Shown: positions 57,640-64,000 of the stretch, one piece after another
Layout of the letters: each line of letters begins with the position of its first letter
Position numbering within the stretch: the stretch's first letter is position 1
Source: Deinandra increscens subsp. villosa
Lineage: Eukaryota; Streptophyta; Magnoliopsida; Asterales; Asteraceae
NCBI GenBank assembly: GCA_039602395.1
Contig: JBCNJP010000008.1
Span: 21,531,817 to 21,595,816, forward strand
Direction: 5' to 3'
Length of the DNA: 64,000 bases
Notes under the pieces: model-generated
Told to the model about the DNA's origin: nothing
Database searches by the model: none
Seen by the model: only the letters and a program-made list of their open reading frames with translations
Position numbers and translations under genes: made by a program

Positions 57640-59007
57640 CTGATTTTGATGAATTTTTCAAATTGAACCTCAAAAGTTTTCAAATTTATCAATAAATCTC
57701 AAACTTCGTTCAATTTTCTGATGAAATTTCTGGAATTAAGTCCATTTGGTTGTTTCCGGCATAATTTGTAATTTTTCACTAACGGTTGATCGAAAATAAA
57801 GCAGAATCCAAATCTTTTTGATTTTTGTAAATTTTAAAACACACCAAAAATCTTTTTGAATTTTTCAAAAATTATGCTAAACACACCTAAAATCTTTTTG
57901 GATTTTTCTGATAATCAAAGAAACAAACCAAACAGAAATGAATTGAAATAACTAGAACTGATATAACTTAAGTATTTTTTGTGAGAAAGATCCAGACGCG
58001 AGATCATATCGGTCAATATGTATCAGACACACTTCAATTTCATTTTTAATCAGCATGCAAGTCTAGTTGGCAGCAAATACAATTTTTCAATTTATTTCAG
58101 CTTGGGTAGATCAATTTTTATAGCTTTCTGATATGTTAAGATATATTTAGCAAGCATTGATAATGTGAAAACCCACACAATCAGAAATACCGGTAATCTG
58201 GCGTATTCTTACTATTTTTGTACTTTTCACAGAATTTAATTCTCACAGAGATTTATCGTTCATGGTGTTTCATGCAAAAATAACGCAGAACCCTAAACAA
58301 ACAACAATCAGGTCGGCTGGTAGGCACGCAGAGAAAGTCCGATTGTTTAGGAAAATAAGAAATGTAAAATAAAGCAGAAGTTGTATAATCCAATAACAAT
58401 CAGGTCGGTACTCACGTACACGCAGAGAAAGTCCGATGGATTATACGAAACACCAAAGAAAATAAAGCAGAACGTCAAACGAACAACAATCAGGTCGATC
58501 TTTCGATACGCAGAGAAAGTCCAATCGTTTGAAAAAATAAAGAAAATCAAACAAGTTTAAATCTTTGCAAAATGAAAACATGCGTACACCAGAACATCTC
58601 TTATTCTGTTTTTGCTTTTTCATTTTATTTGATGCCAAGATCACACAGTAATCATCATGATGTGTCTCACTATTAATCAAGCATCATTTTTATGTTTATA
58701 TCATACTAGCATATATCATATTTACCCTTACGCATTTAACTAACCAAACAAGAACCTACAGCCTTTAATTTTACTTTATCCGTGGTTGATAACACATGCC
58801 GATGTATTATCATTTCTCGCTTGGTCCGATCAATTTCTCAATTTTTATTTTTCAATTTTTTTATGCTTTTTGCATTTTACTATTTTTTTTTATCTTTTCT
58901 GATTTTCCCCTCCTAAAATACAAAACTCTATGTTTGGATTTTCTATAACAAGGAAAGAAACAAACACAAGAAAAAACAAAAAGGAAAAATGATCAACCGA
59001 AAGTTAC
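57640..59007 (-). other. long conserved 3' non-coding region of R
   Basis: Between the pol stop and the ORF3 promoter. Collinear with B 20870-22230 and D2 27480-28680: G-rich tract near 58907, stem-loop block, GATATGATC..GATCTTTCTC near 57985-58005, and AAAATC/GATTTT stem-loops at 57815-57915. No protein coding. Confidence 0.75.
58293..58532 (-). ncRNA. triple tandem stem-loop motif, copy in R
   Basis: Minus-strand units 58532-58475 (TCAAACGA/TCGTTTGA, inner ATC-GAAA-GAT), 58445-58384 (TATAATCCA/TGGATTATA, inner GTAC-GTGA-GTAC) and 58350-58293 (CTAAACAA/TTGTTTAG). All nine-unit consensus strands, GGACTTTCTCTGCGT and CGACCTGATTGTT, are best kept here. It lies between pol and ORF3. Confidence 0.72.
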
Positions 59008-60302
59008 TCAACTTGGTAACGTTTGAATGCCGTTGATTTGCAAAAGATAACGGAAGCGGGTTTTATCAAAAGCTTTTGTGAAAAGATCCGCTTTTTGAAA
59101 ATTAGTGTGAATCTTTTGCAAATCAATCAAATGTTTTTCAAAGCAATCTCGGATGAAATGATAACGGATTTCAATGTGTTTTGTTTCAGAGTGATAAACG
59201 GGGTTCTTGGTTATGCAAATTGCAGCCGAATTATCTATGTAAATTGGTGTAGTGAGAAACTTCAAACCGTAATCCCGCATCTGCTGTTGGATCCAAAGAA
59301 CCTGTGAGCAGCAACTAGCAGCTGCTATATATTCAGTTTCAGCCGTGGATGTGGCAACTGAAGTTTGCTTCTTACACTGCCAAGACACCAACCGATCGCC
59401 GAGAAACTGACATCCAGCCGTGGTTGATTTGAAATTAATCTTACAACCGCCGTAGTCCGAATCTGTATACGCCGACAGGTCGAACTTATCATCATGAGGA
59501 TACCAGATCCCGAGATCTGAATTACCTTTCAGATAAGCTAAGATCCGCAAAACTGCATTCATATGCGAAACCCGAGGAGCTGCCTGATACCTGGAACACA
59601 AACAAACAGCAAACATTATGTCAGGTCGACTCGCTGTCAAATACATCAATGAACCTATTATCGCCCTGTAACGCGTGACATCAACTTTATCACCGTCTTC
59701 ATTAGGACATAGGCCATGTGACAACTGAATCGGAGTTCCCGGAATGCGAACATCTTCCACCTTGAACCGATTCAGGACATCTCTCACATACTTCGTCTGA
59801 TGTATGAAGATACCCTTATCCGATTGTTGAACTTGTAGACCTAGGAAGAACGACATTTCCCCCATCGAACTCATCTCAAACTTTGTTTGCATCAACTTCT
59901 CGAAATCTCTCGAAAGTTGTTCGTTTGAACATCCAAAAATAATAACATCAACGTAGATCTGTACCAGCAGCAAATCCTCCCCCGTTTTTCGACAGAAAAG
60001 AGTAGGATCAACCAACCCACGCTTGAACCCGTTGTCAAGTAGATAAGTAGACAATGTCTCATACCAAGCTCGAGGAGCCTGATGGAGACCGTATAAACCT
60101 TTGTCTAACTTATAAACCTTCTCCGGATAATCAGGATCGAAGAATCCCGGAGGTTGTTTGACATACACTTCTTCCTTAACTTTTCCGTACAAAAATGCAC
60201 TCTTGACATCCATTTGAAAAACTTTAAACCCACGATGTGCAGCAAACGCCAAAAATATTCTGATAGCTTCAATTCTGGAAACAGGTGCATACACTTCGTT
60301 AA
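59008..60302 (-). pseudogene. pol: RT and RNase H of element R
   Basis: RT with MDVKSAFLYGK, GLHQAPRAWYETL and, at about 59944-59955, YVDV instead of YVDD: the second catalytic Asp is Val, so RT should be inactive. RNase H has YTDSDYGG, STAETEYIAAASC, IDNSAAICITKNPVYHSETK and ends at 59008. One missing T near 60302 separates it from the upstream frame. Confidence 0.9.
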
Positions 60303-61920
60303 ATCTATCCCTTCCTCTTGCGAAAAACCTTGAACAACCAAACGGGCTTTATTTCGGACAATGACTCCGCGATCATCCCGTTTACACTTGTAAACCCACC
60401 GTGTTCCACACGGTTCTTTACTACCTTCAGGTAAATCTTCCAGATGCCACACACCCAACTTCTTGAATTGTAATAATTCTTCTTGCATTGCTTCAATCCA
60501 CGAACCGTCTAACAATGCTTCGTGAACATTCTTCGGCTCAGTTTGTGAGATAAAGCATGAATGAAATGCTTCTTCCTGAACTCCAGATTCCAAGATTGAA
60601 AGCAAGGCACTACTCTCAATTTGATGTCTTGTACGAACTCCTTCATTTAAATCACCAATGATATTATCTTGTGGATGAATGGTGTTTATCCGGAGTGTTT
60701 GATTAATAGGAACTACAACCGTTTCAGGCAAATCAGGAACAGGATCTTCCTCAACCACCACATTCTCAGTTGCATTAACATCAGCTTCATTGGACGTAGA
60801 TTCAACTTGTGGATCAGGTTGCTGAACAGGAATTTCCACCTGATGTGACACAGCTTCGTGAAATTCACTATCATCTTCAGAAGACATCTCATCAGCAGCA
60901 ATAGTCGTATCATTTGATGTCTCGGTCAAATACTCATCAGCAACAGGCACTATCGGAGTTGGCAGAGTTTGAATGTTTAGAACCGGTGTATCATCTTGCA
61001 GTTCAATGAAAACTCTTGTAAGTTGTTCATCAGATACTTCTGGTGTCGATTCAAGATTTTCAAACAAATTTTTGTAATCGAACAACCAGTCCGGTCCAAC
61101 ACCTCTGGGTGGTAAAGTATATGATTGGAAATCAACATGCAGATATTCCCCCACCGTACCAGTCTGCTTATTGAAAACACGTTTCTTCTGATTTGAATAA
61201 CCAACAAACAGTCCTTCAAAGACTTTGTCATTAAACTTTCCTGCAGCAGCCAACACGGTACAAGGACACCCAAACGGCTCCAAATAATTGAGATTCGGCT
61301 TACGATTCTTCAGAAGCTCATAGCATGTCTTTCCAAGACGCTTCACAGTAAGCACTCGATTCAGCACATAACACGCAGTGTTGACAGCCTCTGTCCAAAA
61401 AGGAACAGGTAATTGAGCATCAGCCAACATAGTCCGTGCTGTTTCAATAATTGTGCGATTCTTTCTTTCTGCCACGCCGTTCTGCTGAGGTGTGTATGGT
61501 GTGCTGAATTCATGCACAATTCCTTTTTCCATACAAAACGTCCTCACGGTTACATTCTTAAACTCCGTGCCATTGTCACTCCGAATTCTCCTCACCTTCA
61601 ACTTATACAGTGATTCAAGTGTGGTAATCAAATTGAGAAGAATTCTTGGCGTTTCATCCTTGGAGACCAGAAAATCAACCCACGAATATCTTGAATATTC
61701 ATCCGTAACCACCAGACAATACCAATTTCCCGAGTTACTTTCACGATTTACAGGACCAAACAAATCCATATGAAGTAACTCCAATGGGACATCAATTGAA
61801 TGATATTTATTCAGTGGATGGGATTTTCTTTTCTGTTTACCCTTCTTGCAGCTCCCGCACACATCATTAAACACAGCACACATCATTAAACACAAACTGT
61901 TGCTTCGGAACCCCTTCAAC
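60303..61920 (-). pseudogene. pol: integrase and linker of element R
   Basis: CGSCKKGKQKRKSH zinc finger, then MDLFGPV, SDNGTEF and ERKNRT (the DDE triad, about 61770, 61570 and 61450). A long acidic linker with polymorphic Ser/Thr/Pro runs to 60560, then the RT start. It is open for about 530 codons. At its 5' end a 19-bp tandem duplication (61861-61898) shifts it from the protease frame. Confidence 0.9.
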
Positions 61921-62433
61921 AAGACCCCTCTGCACTAGTTCGTTCATCTTTCTGTAATGAATGCGACCCATGCGACGATGCCACAGAACGGAATCTCTTT
62001 CGGATGCCTTTGACAAGAAACATTGACCTGCGACCGTTGCTTTCGCTGAGTTCATGTCGAGCATGTACAAATTTGAGAATCGTGGTGCCCGCATTATCAC
62101 AAACTCATCAGGAATCTTGAATTCAGGCTTCAGAATTAAGCATTCACTCCCTGTGTAAGCCGTTGTGAACTGCTTGTCATAAATCTGGGAGACGCTCAGA
62201 AGATTATATTCTAACTCTTGCACATATTCAACTTTGTCAAATGTGACAGCACCGTTCGAAAGTTTACCAATACCGGTTACTTGACCTCCTTTGTTACCAG
62301 CAAACGTTACTTTACCTCCGTCGAAGTATTTAACATCATGCAACAAAGAAATGTCTCCGGTCATGTGCTGAGATGCTCCGCTATCAACAACCCAGATGTT
62401 GTTCATCAGTTGTCGCGAAGATCCCTGCATAAA
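61867..62433 (-). pseudogene. pol: protease and pre-integrase of element R
   Basis: Starts MQGSSRQLMNNIWVVDSGAS with the aspartic protease DSGAS, then GAG-pre-integrase WHRRMGRIHYRKMNELV. A stop (62434-62436) lies just upstream, so this frame does not overlap gag, whose stop is at 62447. Confidence 0.88.
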
Positions 62434-62446
62434 TTAAGACAGAAGA

Positions 62447-64000
62447 TTAGTTTCGGGACGTACCCAAGCCTGAAGCTTTGGGTCGACCGTCATCTTCAAC
62501 AAAATCTTTACCTGCCATGGACTTAGGTTTTTGTCCATCAGTTACAAAACCCTTGGAGCTTGAAGCAGAATTTTTCATAATCGATTTTGTCTTAGAAAAT
62601 TCTTTTTCCGATTTCTTTTCATTTTTATGAAAATCTGATGATTTTTCATTAGAATGAATCCTGCCTTGCTCATCCACAAATCTGGCCTTTTTCTTAGTAT
62701 CAGTTTGATAGCCTTCAGACATGTCGTCAGACTTTTCTGTGTCAGATTTAGTGGATTTGGGTTTCTTCAACGGGCAAGTCCGATATGTATGACCGCGAGT
62801 TTTGCATTTAAAACACTTTCGTTTATCAAATATGACTTTTTCACTCGCATCGTCATCCACCTCGGACTCAACGACCCATTTTTGGAATTTGGGTTTGACA
62901 CCCTTCTTTGTAGCATAACGATGTCCAAATTCATCGTTACGTCCTGAATCATATCCAGACACATTCCCTGAAAACTCATCACAAAAACGATGATCTCTAA
63001 AATTCTGAGATCTGTTCCTATACCCACCAAACCTTGAGTCATATTCACTCTGACCTTCAAAATCAACCCATTTTGAACTTCTTCTAAAACCAGATTGATT
63101 TGGTCCACCACCAAACTCATCATAAACCCTTCATCATTATAGAATTGAGACCTTTTAACAAATGGACTGGATTTTCTGAAATTCGATTGTTTTTTATCAT
63201 AAAAAGCTTTCGGTGGTGGTGTTTGAACAGTTGGTTTTGATGTTTTCTTGTTTTTCACTCTATTCACCAACCCAGACTCAGATTCAGATTGAAATGTGTC
63301 TATTACATTAGCACCACTGCTATTTCCCCTCTTAATGGGCTTATTTCGCATTTTGGGATCATATGCTGGATCATATTTACATGAGAAAATTTGATCGATT
63401 AAATTTGGGTTCACCATATCTAACGGAAATTCTTTATCACTATAAATCCTATTGGAACCCTTTAACCGATAAGTCACCCATGGTTCAACCTTGTCACACT
63501 CAGTGTCCAAAGTAGGATTGTGAGCCTTAGCATTTGTAGGTTTCAAAATTTTCGGAGAAAAACCTTTTTCAACAGTTTTAGATTTAGCCGAAGACTCAAA
63601 TCCGACTCCACCGTACTTAGACTTCTTACCTGAAAAAGATTTGCTCCGAGCAATCTGCTTTTGTTCGTATGCACTCAGTTTGGAAAGCTCAGATTTAATT
63701 GTTGGAAAATCATGTTTGGAAATTAAATTTTTATGATCTGGCTTACCAACTTTAGACTGAGTATGTACCGAACTTTCAACATCAGTCTCCGACACTATGT
63801 CATCGACTTTGTCAAGATCAGAAACATTATAAAAAAGCTCATCAACTGTTGAATCCAAAACAGATTTTTCAGTTGAAACTTTATCAAAATTGTTTTGTTC
63901 AGCTTGATTAAAAATATCTACCTTCTCCTCATTTGAAGGACCCAGTGTGATATTCACCGGAGATGGGACTTGACTAAGCTTGCCAGAAACATCTTCTTTT
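62447..64000 (-). pseudogene. gag: gag C-terminal part of element R
   Basis: Open from the window edge to about 63128, where one T is missing, then open in the next frame to TAA at 62447. Ser/Lys-rich linker, then knuckle CFKCKTRGHTYRTC near 62775-62815 and the DDGRPKA end at about 62475. This is the second-knuckle half of a SIRE-like gag; the N-terminal half is beyond the right edge. Confidence 0.86.

Larger units (their letters stand above)
53209..64000 (-). mobile_element. element R: SIRE-like copia with ORF3, 5' end off window
   Basis: Minus strand from the right edge: gag, pol, long 3' non-coding region with the stem-loop block, promoter-like segment, ORF3, PPT and 3' LTR (53209-53540). 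It is inserted in F's RT in the opposite orientation. An extra gene between pol and the 3' LTR is the env-like position of the SIRE lineage; whether ORF3 is an envelope is not shown. Gag, pol and ORF3 each carry breaks. Confidence 0.87.

Overview
The window is plant nuclear DNA made almost wholly of nested Ty1/copia LTR retrotransposons. It holds no bacterial features. Initiator-Met-type primer binding sites, TATA boxes, CCHC gag knuckles, copia-order pol genes, spliced exons and a plant mitochondrial insert (nad5/rps13) place it in a eudicot. The element types (SIRE-like copia with long gag, coiled coil and an extra ORF after pol) suggest an asterid, perhaps Asteraceae. That last step is inference.

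Layout of 1-40734. (1) 1-7165, minus: element A, a copia element with 5' LTR, PBS, gag and most of pol. Pol is open to the window edge except for one stop. (2) 7166-9129, plus: 3' end and 3' LTR of element G, whose LTR carries an intact 168-codon ORF ending at a splice donor. (3) 9130-15481: unassigned DNA, a solo LTR with perfect TSD, minisatellites, a small multi-exon gene candidate (11615-13825), a 150-bp repeat block and a second solo LTR with perfect TSD. (4) 15482-16306 and 22912-24990, minus: element C (copia), split by element B. (5) 16307-22911, plus: element B, a complete but pol-less (gag-only) LTR element with nearly identical LTRs. (6) 24975-29173: SIRE-like gag remnant D (minus) with a solo LTR in it, then the pol-less 3' half D2 (plus). 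(7) 29174-37726, plus: element E, whose gag is broken by a 1.4-kb mitochondrial insert and then by element F. (8) 37727-38757, minus: LTR and ORF3 end of element R, then about 2 kb of other repeat DNA up to a 500-N gap (40735-41234).

Layout of 41235-64000. 41235-54231 repeats 25752-38757 almost base for base. After that, element R (minus) continues: ORF3 (an extra gene in the env-like position) with its own TATA promoter and 5'UTR intron, a long conserved non-coding region, pol and gag. R runs off the right edge.

Main discoveries. A triple tandem RNA stem-loop motif with covarying helices and GNRA loops is conserved in the 3' non-coding regions of B, D2 and R. ORF3 of R looks like an independently promoted, spliced cassette. 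G and F carry an LTR-encoded exon whose splicing would place a small ORF directly ahead of gag with a TAATG stop/start overlap. B and D2 share one ancestral pol deletion, which points to a trans-mobilised gag-only family. A chimeric nad5-rps13 mitochondrial fragment sits in a gag gene, flanked by a 9-bp direct repeat. The 13-kb duplication begins exactly at the assembly gap and may be an unmerged allelic contig.
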